Assembly: GCA_963729325.1 (NCBI GenBank)
Contig: CAVSNS010000006.1
Span: 1-64,000 of the forward strand
DNA from: JABCYV01 sp963729325
GTDB lineage: Bacteria; Acidobacteriota; Terriglobia; Terriglobales; Acidobacteriaceae
Reading direction: 5' to 3'
Length of the DNA: 64,000 bases
Shown here: positions 52,793-60,988 of the stretch, one piece after another
Numbering within the stretch: the first letter of the stretch is position 1
Layout of the letters: the number at the start of each line of letters is the position of its first letter
Notes under the pieces: generated by a model
The model's input: only the letters and a program-made list of their open reading frames with translations
Told to the model about the DNA's origin: nothing
Databases searched by the model: none
Made by a program: the position numbers and the translations under genes

Positions 52793-53959
52793 ATGACTGT
52801 CATCAGCGCGCAAAAGGAGACTAGGCCGACTACTAAGTATTCTCCCCTTGCGCCGCCGCGCCGCTACTTGTTTGGGCCCGGCCCGAGCATGGTGCACCCT
52901 CGGGTCTATGAAGCATTGTCAAAGCCGATTGTCGGCCACCTCGATCCCTACTTCTTCGAGGTGATGCAGGACATCCAGCAGTTGCTCAAGCCCGTTTTCG
53001 GTGCGGACGATGGCGTCACGATGGTCATCTCCGGCACCGGCAGTGCCGGCATGGAAGCATCGGTTGCCAACTTCGCCGAACCCGGGACAAAGTTTGCGGT
53101 TTTTGCGAATGGCTATTTTTGCGATCGCATTACCGAGATGGGCAAACGTCAGGGCGCAAACGTCGTTCGCTTGGAGAAGCCTTGGGGCGACACCTTCGCG
53201 GACCAGGAAGCAGTTGACTTCATTCGTCGCGAGCAGCCACAGGTCGTCGCATACGTTCACGCTGAGACTTCAACTGGAGCGTTGCAATCGGGACGGGCGA
53301 TTTGTTCCGCCGCCCACGACGCCGGCGCTATCGTCATTGCCGACTGCGTAACTTCGCTGGGGGGAATTCCAGTAAATGCTGCGAAGACCGGCATCGATGT
53401 TGCCTATAGTTGCTCACAAAAAGGCCTGAGCTGTCCCCCCGGATTGTCTCCCATGTTTCTCTCGCCGCGCGCCATGAACTGGCTAGGCTCCCGCACATCG
53501 TCTCCGCGTAGTTGGTATCTCGACCTCAAGTTGATCTACGACTATTCCACCGTGTCACATCGTTACCATCACACGGCTCCGATTTCGATGTTCTATGCTC
53601 TGCGCGAAGCGTTGGTGGTGATTGCGGAAGAAGGGATCGAAAATCGCTGGGAACGCCACCGTCGCTGTCATGAGGCTTTCGTCAAGGGTGTCGAGGCCAT
53701 GGGGTTGCGCATGCACGTCCCGGAAGGACAGCGTATTTGGACTCTCAACACAGTAAGCGTGCCGCAGGGCGTCGACGAAGCAAAAGTAAGAAGCCGGCTG
53801 CTCGAGGAAGAAGGCATCGAAATTCTAGGTGGTTTTGGACCGCTCGCCGGCAAAGTGTTTCGCATCGGGATCATGGGCCCGCTAGCCACGGAGGAGCACG
53901 TTCAGTTTCTGCTTCGGGAGTTGAAGAAATCCCTGGCTTCTCAGGGTTACCGGCCATAG
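52793..53959 (+). CDS. Alanine/serine-glyoxylate aminotransferase family (class V)
   Basis: 388 residues; ATG 52793 has GGAG eight bases upstream. PLP-dependent fold type I: LFGPGPSMVHPRVYEAL, ISGTGSAGMEASVANFAEPG, HAETSTGAL, IADCVTSLGG and the PLP Lys in YSCSQKGLSCPPGLSP; HRYHHTAPISMFYALREAL follows. This matches the AGXT/SGAT group that transfers an amino group to glyoxylate, giving glycine. Placed at the head of the oxalate genes, it would consume the glyoxylate made by the ligase-reductase arm. Exact donor (Ala or Ser) cannot be told. Confidence 0.9.
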   Translation: MTVISAQKETRPTTKYSPLAPPRRYLFGPGPSMVHPRVYEALSKPIVGHLDPYFFEVMQDIQQLLKPVFGADDGVTMVISGTGSAGMEASVANFAEPGTKFAVFANGYFCDRITEMGKRQGANVVRLEKPWGDTFADQEAVDFIRREQPQVVAYVHAETSTGALQSGRAICSAAHDAGAIVIADCVTSLGGIPVNAAKTGIDVAYSCSQKGLSCPPGLSPMFLSPRAMNWLGSRTSSPRSWYLDLKLIYDYSTVSHRYHHTAPISMFYALREALVVIAEEGIENRWERHRRCHEAFVKGVEAMGLRMHVPEGQRIWTLNTVSVPQGVDEAKVRSRLLEEEGIEILGGFGPLAGKVFRIGIMGPLATEEHVQFLLRELKKSLASQGYRP

Positions 53960-54025
53960 CTTGCCTTTTGAAACGCGCAAAAGAGTCGCTCGCTCGTCGC
54001 ATCAGCTCCGTTACAGGGATATCGG

Positions 54026-55537
54026 ATGACCTTGAAGTCGGTAAACACACTTCTTGACGTTTTACATTTTGCCGACGCCCACACCGCGGTTATTGTCCCC
54101 GAGTTGGGAATTCGAGTCACTTATGATTCGCTGCGGCAGCAGGTTCTGGCCATGGCCGACGCCTTGGCCTCAGCTGGCATTCGCCGAGGCGACCGCGTAG
54201 CGATCGCGCTCCCCAATGGCTTGCCGATGATTGTAAGTTTTCTGGCCGCCACCATTGCTGGGACCGCCGCTCCTCTCAATCCAACCCATCCCTATGAGGA
54301 GTTTCTTTTTTTTCTGGGAGACATCGACGCTCGGGTGTTGATTTGTCCCCCGGTGGGCGCCGAATATGCGCGCAGCGCGGCCGCTGACCGCAAAATCCCG
54401 GTGCTCTCGGTGGAGATGAACGACCTGGGGATCGTCCACGTAGTGGATGCTCCGAAAGGTGCCTCGGCAAATCCGCCAACCGCGGATGACATCGCTCTCA
54501 TCCTCCACACCAGTGGAAGCACCGGTCGGCCGAAGCGTGTGCCCCTCCGCCACTTCAATCTGGCCGTCTCTTCCGCCAATATCGCCAATACCTATACGCT
54601 TTCTGAGGACGACGTCTCGCTTTGCATCATGCCGCTCTTCCACATTCATGGCTTGATAGGCTCGATTATGGCGACATTGCTTTCGGGCGGCGTGGTCGTC
54701 ATTCCCACCAAGTTCAATGCGCTGGCTTTCTGGCGGATGGTGCGCGAACATCGCGTGAGCTGGTTTTCTGGGGTTCCCACCATGCACCAGCTTCTCTTGG
54801 CTCGGACGCGCGAGAAACCGGCAGACGCTGCCTCTTTGCGCTTTATCCGTTCCTGCAGCGCTCCTTTGTCGCCCGAGCTCATTCATAAAATCGAAGGTCT
54901 TTTCGGCGTCCCCTTCGTCGAAGCTTATGGAATGACCGAAGCCGCCCACCAAATGACCTCCAATCCGCTGCCGCCGCGAAACCGCAAGGCGGGATCAGTG
55001 GGAGTGGGAACCGGAATCCGCATCAGCATCCTGGACGCCCAGGGCAATCACCTGGCAACCAATCAACGAGGTGAGATCGCGATCCAGGGAGCCAATGTGT
55101 TTCGCGGCTACGAAAATAATCCTGAGGCCAACGCTCGCTCCTTTACCGACGGATGGTTTCGCACCGGAGACCAAGGCTTCCTCGATCAGGACTGCTACTT
55201 GCATTTAACCGGACGCATGAAGGACATCATCATCCGCGGTGGAGAGAACATCGCGCCTCATGAAGTCGACGAAGTTTTGCTGAGGCATCCAGCGGTTGCG
55301 GCTGCGGTCACATTTGGCTTCGCGCACCCAGTCCTCGGAGAGGAAGTGGCGGCGGCGGTAGTCTTGCACGAGCCGGACAGTCACACTGAAGCCGCGCTGC
55401 TGAAACATTGCCGTGATTGGCTCGCCGAATTCAAATGTCCTAAGAAGGTCTACATCGTGGAAAGCATCCCCACCACGGCGACGGGAAAAATTCGCCGGCG
55501 CGCCGTGGCCGCCGCACTTTTGGACGAGGAAAAATGA
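54026..55537 (+). CDS. Oxalate-CoA ligase (AAE3/Pcs60-like acyl-CoA synthetase)
   Basis: 503-residue adenylate-forming enzyme. Motifs: LHTSGSTGRPKRVPLRHFNL (ATP loop), MPLFHIHGLIGSIM, RSCSAPLSPELI, EAYGMTEAAHQMTSNPLPPR, GWFRTGDQGFLDQDCYLHLT, IIIRGGENIAPHEVDEVLL and catalytic Lys in PTTATGKIRRR. The residues around the acyl pocket (FHIHGL; EAYGMTEAAHQMTSNPLP) match what I recall of plant AAE3 and yeast Pcs60 oxalyl-CoA synthetases more closely than those of acetyl- or fatty-acyl ligases. Reaction: oxalate + CoA + ATP to oxalyl-CoA + AMP + PPi. Its stop overlaps the next start (ATGA). Confidence 0.88.
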   Translation: MTLKSVNTLLDVLHFADAHTAVIVPELGIRVTYDSLRQQVLAMADALASAGIRRGDRVAIALPNGLPMIVSFLAATIAGTAAPLNPTHPYEEFLFFLGDIDARVLICPPVGAEYARSAAADRKIPVLSVEMNDLGIVHVVDAPKGASANPPTADDIALILHTSGSTGRPKRVPLRHFNLAVSSANIANTYTLSEDDVSLCIMPLFHIHGLIGSIMATLLSGGVVVIPTKFNALAFWRMVREHRVSWFSGVPTMHQLLLARTREKPADAASLRFIRSCSAPLSPELIHKIEGLFGVPFVEAYGMTEAAHQMTSNPLPPRNRKAGSVGVGTGIRISILDAQGNHLATNQRGEIAIQGANVFRGYENNPEANARSFTDGWFRTGDQGFLDQDCYLHLTGRMKDIIIRGGENIAPHEVDEVLLRHPAVAAAVTFGFAHPVLGEEVAAAVVLHEPDSHTEAALLKHCRDWLAEFKCPKKVYIVESIPTTATGKIRRRAVAAALLDEEK

Positions 55538-56514
55538 AATTCCTGATCGCCGGCGCTGGCGCCATTGGAGCTTATATCGGCGCCCGTATGGCGCATGCTG
55601 GCCTGGACGTCACCTTGTTCGCGCGAGGCCCGCACCTTCGCGCGATGCAAGAGCGTGGTGTGCAGATAAAAAGCGTCGATGGGGATTTTGAGGCGCATCC
55701 CAAAGTATCCGGCAAGCTCGAGGAAGTGGGTCCCGTCGACGTCGTTTTTCTGGGCGTGAAAGCTCACAGCTTGCCGCAGCTTGCTCCGCTGCTACGGCCA
55801 GTGCTGGCCACAAATACAACCGTGGTCAGTACCCAGAACGGAGTTCCATGGTGGTTCTTCCAGGGGTTCGGCGGACCTTGGGAAGGGATGCGACTGGAGC
55901 GTGTCGATCCCGCAGGAGTGATATCCGCGGCCATCGAGTCGCGTCGCGTGCTCGGCTCAATCATTTATTTCTCTACGGAAATTACTGCGCCCGGAGTCAT
56001 CCAGCACACCGCCGGCAACCGGGTCACTCTCGGTGAGCCCGACGGCACGCGCTCTGATCGCTCTCGCCGCATTGCCGAAGCCATGGTCGCTTCCGGTTTA
56101 CGATGTCCCATAACTACCCGGATCCGGAACGAGATTTGGGTGAAAATTCTAGGCAACGTCGCCTTCAATCCCATTAGCGCGCTAACCGGCGCTACGCTGG
56201 CTCAAATGACACGCGACCCTGAAGTCTCCGTCCTGGTCCGAAAAATAATGGAAGAAGCCGAGGCTGTGGCTTCGCACTTGGGCTTGGAGTTGCCGGTTTC
56301 AATCGAACAGCGAATCGCGGGTGCGGAGAAAGTTGGCGAGCATAAAACATCAATGCTGCAAGATCTTGAGGCGGGACGTCCCCTCGAACTTGAAGCAATC
56401 GTCGGCGCGGTGGTGGAACTCGGGGAGCGTTTGAATCTTCCCATGTTCCATACCAAGACGGTATATGTGTGCGCGAAGCTGCTAGCGGAGTGCCGGATCT
56501 CGGCTGCCAAATAA
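55534..56514 (+). CDS. PanE/ApbA-family reductase, candidate oxalyl-CoA reductase
   Basis: 326 residues. Rossmann GAGAIGAYIGARMAHAGLDV at the N-terminus, VFLGVKAHSLPQ, VSTQNGVPWWFF and a C-terminal helical domain with IRNEIWVKILGNVAFNPISA and AGRPLELEAIVGAVVELG, all features of the ketopantoate-reductase family. It overlaps the oxalate-CoA ligase gene by 4 bp, so the two are translationally coupled. In Methylobacterium extorquens the PanE2 protein of this family was reported to reduce oxalyl-CoA to glyoxylate; the same job fits here much better than pantothenate synthesis, as no pan genes are near. The assignment to oxalyl-CoA is inferred from context. Confidence 0.85.
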   Translation: MKFLIAGAGAIGAYIGARMAHAGLDVTLFARGPHLRAMQERGVQIKSVDGDFEAHPKVSGKLEEVGPVDVVFLGVKAHSLPQLAPLLRPVLATNTTVVSTQNGVPWWFFQGFGGPWEGMRLERVDPAGVISAAIESRRVLGSIIYFSTEITAPGVIQHTAGNRVTLGEPDGTRSDRSRRIAEAMVASGLRCPITTRIRNEIWVKILGNVAFNPISALTGATLAQMTRDPEVSVLVRKIMEEAEAVASHLGLELPVSIEQRIAGAEKVGEHKTSMLQDLEAGRPLELEAIVGAVVELGERLNLPMFHTKTVYVCAKLLAECRISAAK

Positions 56515-56603
56515 CCACATGCCCTTAGCCGCCCCCAAACTCCCTTATAACGTGGAGCTTAGGGAAATTTTTTTGAATCGGTTTTTTCGCTTGACAGGAT
56601 GAG

Positions 56604-56633
56604 TATAATTCATCTGGTCCACTTATCAGACCA
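56604..56633 (+). promoter_or_regulatory. -10 box and dyad operator of the FadR-type regulator gene
   Basis: A perfect TATAAT (56604-56609) is followed by TGGTC (56615-56619) and GACCA (56629-56633), an inverted repeat with a 9-bp spacer. CCACTT is also repeated directly within it. TGGT/ACCA half sites are typical for FadR-subfamily regulators, though usually more closely spaced. A -35 hexamer is poor (T-run near 56582). Repression by overlap with the transcription start is a reasonable reading. Confidence 0.55.
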
Positions 56634-56646
56634 CTTGGAGCTTCGC

Positions 56647-57354
56647 TTGCCGGCGACGATAAAGTCCGAGTTCGAGGCGATCAAAAGAAATAAGGTCTAC
56701 GAAGAGGTCGCCAAACAAATCGAGCGCCTCATCCTCAAACGGCTGCAACCTGGCGACAAACTTCCTTCAGAGCGCGAACTGGCTGAGATGTTGGGAGTCA
56801 GCCGCAGTTCCATCCGCGACGCAATCCGCAGCTTGGAATTAATCGGCATGGTCGAACCCCGGCAGGGCGCGGGCACTGTGGTCCGCGAAATTTCCTCGGA
56901 TGCGCTGATCAATCCACTGGCGTCGATGCTCTCTCGCCAACGCGAGTTGGTGAGCGAGCTTCTGGATTTCCGCAAGATGCTCGAACCGCCGTTGGCGGCG
57001 CGTGCTGCAACCCACGCCTCTCCGGAGGAGATCGCCGAAATGGAAGAGATCCTGAGTCGCCAAGACGAGAAGCTCAGCAAGGGAGATCTGGCCGTCGAGG
57101 AAGACTCCGAGTTTCACTACAGTGTTGCTTTGGCTTCAGGCAATAGTGTTGTGCTGAAAGTGCTGGACGTTCTGATGGACCTGCTGCGCGAGACTCGTGA
57201 ACGTTCTCTGCAAGTGGAAGGGCGCCCGCAGAAATCGCTGGGCGGTCACCGGAAGGTTTTTGCCGCCATAAAGCGGCATGATGCTTTGGCGGCGGAAGCT
57301 GCGATGCGGCGCCATATTGAAGACGTCGAAGAAATCGTACTGAACAAGCTATAA
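56647..57354 (+). CDS. FadR/GntR-family transcriptional regulator of the oxalate genes
   Basis: 235 residues from TTG 56647, which has GGAG six bases upstream; the open frame extends back to ATG 56599, but that would put the -10 box and operator inside the gene. Winged helix at the N-terminus (YEEVAKQIERLILKRLQPGD; LPSERELAEMLGVSRSSIRD; GMVEPRQGAGTVV). The FCD effector domain follows (LLDFRKMLEPPLAARAATHA; HYSVALASGNSVVLKVLDVL; GHRKVFAAIKRHDALAAEAA). FadR-type proteins bind small organic acids; oxalate, oxalyl-CoA or glyoxylate is the natural guess here. It sits between the two enzyme sets and 18 bp before the gamma-delta gene. Confidence 0.9.
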   Translation: MPATIKSEFEAIKRNKVYEEVAKQIERLILKRLQPGDKLPSERELAEMLGVSRSSIRDAIRSLELIGMVEPRQGAGTVVREISSDALINPLASMLSRQRELVSELLDFRKMLEPPLAARAATHASPEEIAEMEEILSRQDEKLSKGDLAVEEDSEFHYSVALASGNSVVLKVLDVLMDLLRETRERSLQVEGRPQKSLGGHRKVFAAIKRHDALAAEAAMRRHIEDVEEIVLNKL

Positions 57355-57372
57355 ACTCAACGGAGGTTCCAA

Positions 57373-58545
57373 ATGGGCCGGCTATTCGCGATTGAAATTA
57401 TTTACCGAGGAATTTTTCAGAAGACTCTGGCCACCAGAATCAGCCGCGCGATCGTGCTGGCTGCCCATCAGGAAGGGAAGATGGGCATCTCCTTTGGCCG
57501 CTACGGCGACAGTCCGGAGCGCAATGGCATTCCCGCCAAGAATTTCGCCATCGTGGCCACCGATGAACAAACCCTCCAGGAAGGAATGGCCAAGTACGAA
57601 CCCAAAGAGGTGGACATCACCATCGCGGTCGACGACACGCTCTGTAAAGGTGTTGAGTCGTGGGCATGGTACGGGCTGCAGCCGGTCAATCGACTGTTAA
57701 AGCCAGGCGGCACGCTGATCGTGACGTCACGCGAAGGACCTGAGGCGATCATCGCCATGGCCCATCGCAAGGAAGCCCCTTACCAATTGGCGATTTTGAA
57801 GGGTACCGTCAGCTTCTCCGGCCTTTGGGTCTACAAAGACGACCATACCGACGTTCGCATCCTGGGTGCCATCGCCAAAATCCTGCCCGACTTGTTCAGC
57901 CTTAAGTCGGTGCAAAAGGCGATTATTGCCGAGTGGAAAGATGAGCTCAAGGCTACCTCGGCAGCGAAATCCTATGAGCGCATCACCAGCGTTACGGTGC
58001 AGCCCAACCAGGGCAATCCTGAAGTTCCTTACAAGTTTGATCTCCCGAAGTGGCACGAGATGGGCGAGGGCATCGCCATCCCCAGCATTCCTCGCGGTAA
58101 GGAGATGGAAGACCCGACCAGCCATGCTCACGGCGGATTCCAGCCCGACCGCAATCCCACGTTCAAAAAGTTCAGCACGCGGACCATGCGGCCGGTGGTG
58201 AACTTCGACACTTGCATCAAGTGCACGCTGTGCTGGCTGCAGTGTCCGGACTCTTGCTTCGACGTGACTCCCGAAGGTTTGTATGACGCCAATATGCAAG
58301 CCTGCTGCGGTTGCGGCGTATGCGAGGCAGTCTGTCCCGTCAAAGATTGCGTCACTATGGTCAATGAGACAGAATTCTCCGACAACTCCAGCCAGTGGGA
58401 GGCTTGGAGGAAGGACAAGGTGGCGTACAAGGCCTGGTTGGAAGAGAAGATCAAGTCGCATCCCGAGCGCTCCCATGGCTTCCGCTATCGTGGACAATAT
58501 GAAGAGCAGGTTCCGGAGATGCTGGAAATTGCTCGCGAAGGTTAA
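57373..58545 (+). CDS. Oxalate oxidoreductase, fused gamma-delta subunit
   Basis: 390 residues, with GGAGG before ATG. Residues about 1-190 form the gamma domain of 2-oxoacid:ferredoxin oxidoreductases (EIIYRGIFQKTLATRISRAI, VDITIAVDDTLCKGVESWAW, LKGTVSFSGLWVYKD). After a linker of about 60 residues comes a delta-type ferredoxin domain with two [4Fe-4S] motifs: CIKCTLCWLQCPDSC from Cys281 and CCGCGVCEAVCPVKDC. The same gamma-delta fusion is known from the oxalate oxidoreductase of Moorella thermoacetica. It carries electrons from the TPP site to ferredoxin. First gene of the gamma-delta, alpha, beta set, 21 bp before alpha. Confidence 0.9.
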   Translation: MGRLFAIEIIYRGIFQKTLATRISRAIVLAAHQEGKMGISFGRYGDSPERNGIPAKNFAIVATDEQTLQEGMAKYEPKEVDITIAVDDTLCKGVESWAWYGLQPVNRLLKPGGTLIVTSREGPEAIIAMAHRKEAPYQLAILKGTVSFSGLWVYKDDHTDVRILGAIAKILPDLFSLKSVQKAIIAEWKDELKATSAAKSYERITSVTVQPNQGNPEVPYKFDLPKWHEMGEGIAIPSIPRGKEMEDPTSHAHGGFQPDRNPTFKKFSTRTMRPVVNFDTCIKCTLCWLQCPDSCFDVTPEGLYDANMQACCGCGVCEAVCPVKDCVTMVNETEFSDNSSQWEAWRKDKVAYKAWLEEKIKSHPERSHGFRYRGQYEEQVPEMLEIAREG

Positions 58546-58566
58546 CCGGTCAGGAGGAGAGTTGTT

Positions 58567-59799
58567 ATGGCGACAGTAGCCGCACCAGTTGAGGAACAAC
58601 GCAAGACCGACGAAACCGCTCTAATAACCGGCAGCGAAGCCATCGCTGTTGCGTGCAAGCTGGCTGACGTTGACGTAATCACAGCTTACCCCATCCGCCC
58701 CTATGACACCGTTATGCAGTACGTGTGCAAACTGGTGGCCAACGGCGAACTGGATTGCGAGTACATCGTCGCTGAAGGGGAACACTCCCAATTCGAAATC
58801 GTGAAACACGCGTCGGCCTGTGGGGCGCGCGTGTTCTGCGGATCGAGCGGCGTGGGCTGGATGTACGCCATGGAAGCGCTGACGGTCACTCCCGCCTTGC
58901 GCATTCCGATGATCGCGATGGTGGGCAACCGTGCGTTGGATGATCCCGGCGCCTTCGGAGTAGAGCACAACGACGCGCTCGCGGTCCGCGACCTGGGCTG
59001 GCAACTGGTTTGGGTGGACAATGCGCAGGAAGCGCTAGACACCGCCCTGATCGCCTATCGCGTAGCCGAGGACCGGCGAGTCTTTCTCCCCTGTGCCATC
59101 AGTTGTGACGGTGCATTCCTCACCCACTCCCAGGCGATCGTCAAAATCCCGTCGCAAGAAAAGGTGAACGAATTCCTGCCACCTTACAATCGCGGCGAAT
59201 TGCTACTCCATCCCGACAATCCTATTACCGTGGCCCCTCAGGGCAACGAAGATTGGGTGATGGAAATCCGGCGTCAGAATTACGCCGCCATGGAACGTTC
59301 GCCGATCGTCATCCGTGAGGCTTATGCCGAGTTCGAGCGGATCTTTGGGCGCTCCTATGGCAATCCATTCTTCGAGGAGTACGAAACTGACGATGCGGAC
59401 GTGGTGCTGATGGGCATGGGAACTTTGTCGACGCCGGTGAAAGTCGCTATCCGGCAAATGCGCAAGCAAGGAAAGAAAGTCGGTTTCGTGCGCATGCGCT
59501 GGTTCCGTCCTTTTGCTGCCGAGGAACTGGCCAAGAGTTTGGGGCGCTTCTCCGCGGTCGGAGTGATCGACCGTGATTATTCATTCGGCTCGCCGTATCT
59601 TGGAGGCGTGCTGGCCGGTGAGGTTCGCCATGCGCTCTACCCATCGCCCGGCAAGCGGCCGCCAGTGCTGGGCTTCATCTGCGGCCTCGGCGGACGCGAA
59701 GTAACCGTACCAGACGTGGAACGGATGACTGACTCCGTATATAAAGCGGCTGAGGGCAAGGCCCAACCGCTAACGCAATGGATCGGATTGCGAGAGTAA
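58567..59799 (+). CDS. Oxalate oxidoreductase, alpha subunit
   Basis: 410 residues, AGGAGG before ATG. PFOR domains I and II. The substrate-binding motif, YPITP in pyruvate enzymes, reads YPIRP here (Arg44), the change known from Moorella oxalate oxidoreductase, where this Arg binds the second carboxylate. A second Arg at 122 lies in MVGNRALDDPGAFGVEHND, also as in that enzyme. Other motifs: CGSSGVGWMYAMEALTVTPA and VLMGMGTLSTPVKVAIRQMR. These residues make oxalate a far better substrate guess than pyruvate. Reaction: oxalate + 2 oxidised ferredoxin to 2 CO2 + 2 reduced ferredoxin. Confidence 0.92.
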   Translation: MATVAAPVEEQRKTDETALITGSEAIAVACKLADVDVITAYPIRPYDTVMQYVCKLVANGELDCEYIVAEGEHSQFEIVKHASACGARVFCGSSGVGWMYAMEALTVTPALRIPMIAMVGNRALDDPGAFGVEHNDALAVRDLGWQLVWVDNAQEALDTALIAYRVAEDRRVFLPCAISCDGAFLTHSQAIVKIPSQEKVNEFLPPYNRGELLLHPDNPITVAPQGNEDWVMEIRRQNYAAMERSPIVIREAYAEFERIFGRSYGNPFFEEYETDDADVVLMGMGTLSTPVKVAIRQMRKQGKKVGFVRMRWFRPFAAEELAKSLGRFSAVGVIDRDYSFGSPYLGGVLAGEVRHALYPSPGKRPPVLGFICGLGGREVTVPDVERMTDSVYKAAEGKAQPLTQWIGLRE

Positions 59800-59847
59800 T
59801 CCGTTTTTCGCTGATGAGTTTCAACCCATCAGAAAGGGTGAAGAATT

Positions 59848-60873
59848 ATGGCTACTTATATACAGATTGATCCAACCCAGAAACTTGAGCCCTTCAAGGC
59901 AGTCAAGAAGATCCCCTTGGAGGAGTTCTTCACCTCAGGTCACCGCACCTGCCAGGGCTGCGAGTCAGCCCTGCTGATGAAAATGATGGCCAAGGCGGCC
60001 GGCCCCCGGTCGATCATTCTGGGCAGCACCGGCTGCATGTACGTGGCTAACACCACGTATTACAGCACGTCGTGGGTGCTTCCGTGGATGCATACCCAAC
60101 TGGGTAGCAGTGGATCGGCCGCGCTCGGAACGGCCGCGGCATTGAAGGCGCTCATGCGCAAAGGAAAGATGAAGAAAGAGCCCATTAATGTGATAGCCTT
60201 CTGCGGCGACGGCGGGGGCGCGGACATGGGCGTGGGCGCGATTTCCGCGACCCTCACTCATCCCGACTACAATTGCCTGATTTTGATGTACGACAACGAG
60301 TCCTACGCCAACACTGACATTCAGCTTTCCGGCAGCACGCCGTGGGGCGCCAATACTACATTCAGCACTCCCGGCAAAGTGAAGAGAATCATGCATCGCC
60401 GCTGGAAGAAGAACATGGCGGGAATGATGGCGGCCGGCCATCCGGAATGCAAATACGTGGCGACGATTTGCATGTCCTATGGCTTGGCCGGAATGAACTC
60501 GATGCGCAAGGCGTTAAGCATTGGTGGACCCACCTTCATCCATTCGCTCGATCCGTGCCCCAAGGGCTGGGACTACGATCCCTACCAGTCGCACGAGATG
60601 GGCGAGCTGGCGGTGAACACTGGGGTTTGGCCCTTGTACGAGATTGAAAATGGTGTATTGAAGCTCACTGGCAGGACCCAACAAATTTCTACTGGCCGCA
60701 TTAAGCGGCAGCCCGTGCGGGATTATTTACGTAGGCAGGGAAGGTTCGCGCACTTTACCAACGATGATATCGATTACTTCCAAAGTAAGATCGATGAGAT
60801 GTGGGAAAAGTGGCTGGTTCCCGGAGTGATCCCATTCCGGAAAGATGTGGAGGCCGACAACCCGCCTGAATAA
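59848..60873 (+). CDS. Oxalate oxidoreductase, beta (TPP-binding) subunit
   Basis: 341 residues. Holds thiamine diphosphate and the proximal [4Fe-4S] cluster. Cys35, Cys38 (HRTCQGCES) and Cys63 (GSTGCMY), plus a later Cys in VATICMSYGL, are the probable cluster ligands. TPP motif: FCGDGGGADMGVGAI followed by LMYDNESYANTDIQLSGSTP. A C-terminal tail of about 80 residues ends in acidic residues. It follows alpha by 48 bp; AAAGGGTG precedes the ATG. Confidence 0.92.
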   Translation: MATYIQIDPTQKLEPFKAVKKIPLEEFFTSGHRTCQGCESALLMKMMAKAAGPRSIILGSTGCMYVANTTYYSTSWVLPWMHTQLGSSGSAALGTAAALKALMRKGKMKKEPINVIAFCGDGGGADMGVGAISATLTHPDYNCLILMYDNESYANTDIQLSGSTPWGANTTFSTPGKVKRIMHRRWKKNMAGMMAAGHPECKYVATICMSYGLAGMNSMRKALSIGGPTFIHSLDPCPKGWDYDPYQSHEMGELAVNTGVWPLYEIENGVLKLTGRTQQISTGRIKRQPVRDYLRRQGRFAHFTNDDIDYFQSKIDEMWEKWLVPGVIPFRKDVEADNPPE

Positions 60874-60988
60874 GCAACCTGGCGGGAAAAGTTAGAGTTT
60901 GCTTCCACGCACTTCTGAGGATCGCAGGCAGGGAACTGGCGTAGTCTAGTTTGCCCTAAGTCTGATAAGACACCGAGGAGGTGTATCT

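Noticed and set aside
55534..56514. Housekeeping ketopantoate reductase for pantothenate synthesis
   Set aside because: Overlap with the oxalate-CoA ligase gene and absence of other pan genes make an oxalyl-CoA role more likely, though it is unproven.
57373..60873. Annotation as pyruvate or 2-oxoisovalerate:ferredoxin oxidoreductase
   Set aside because: YPIRP instead of YPITP, gamma-delta fusion, and neighbours (oxalate-CoA ligase, OxlT-type carrier) favour oxalate.
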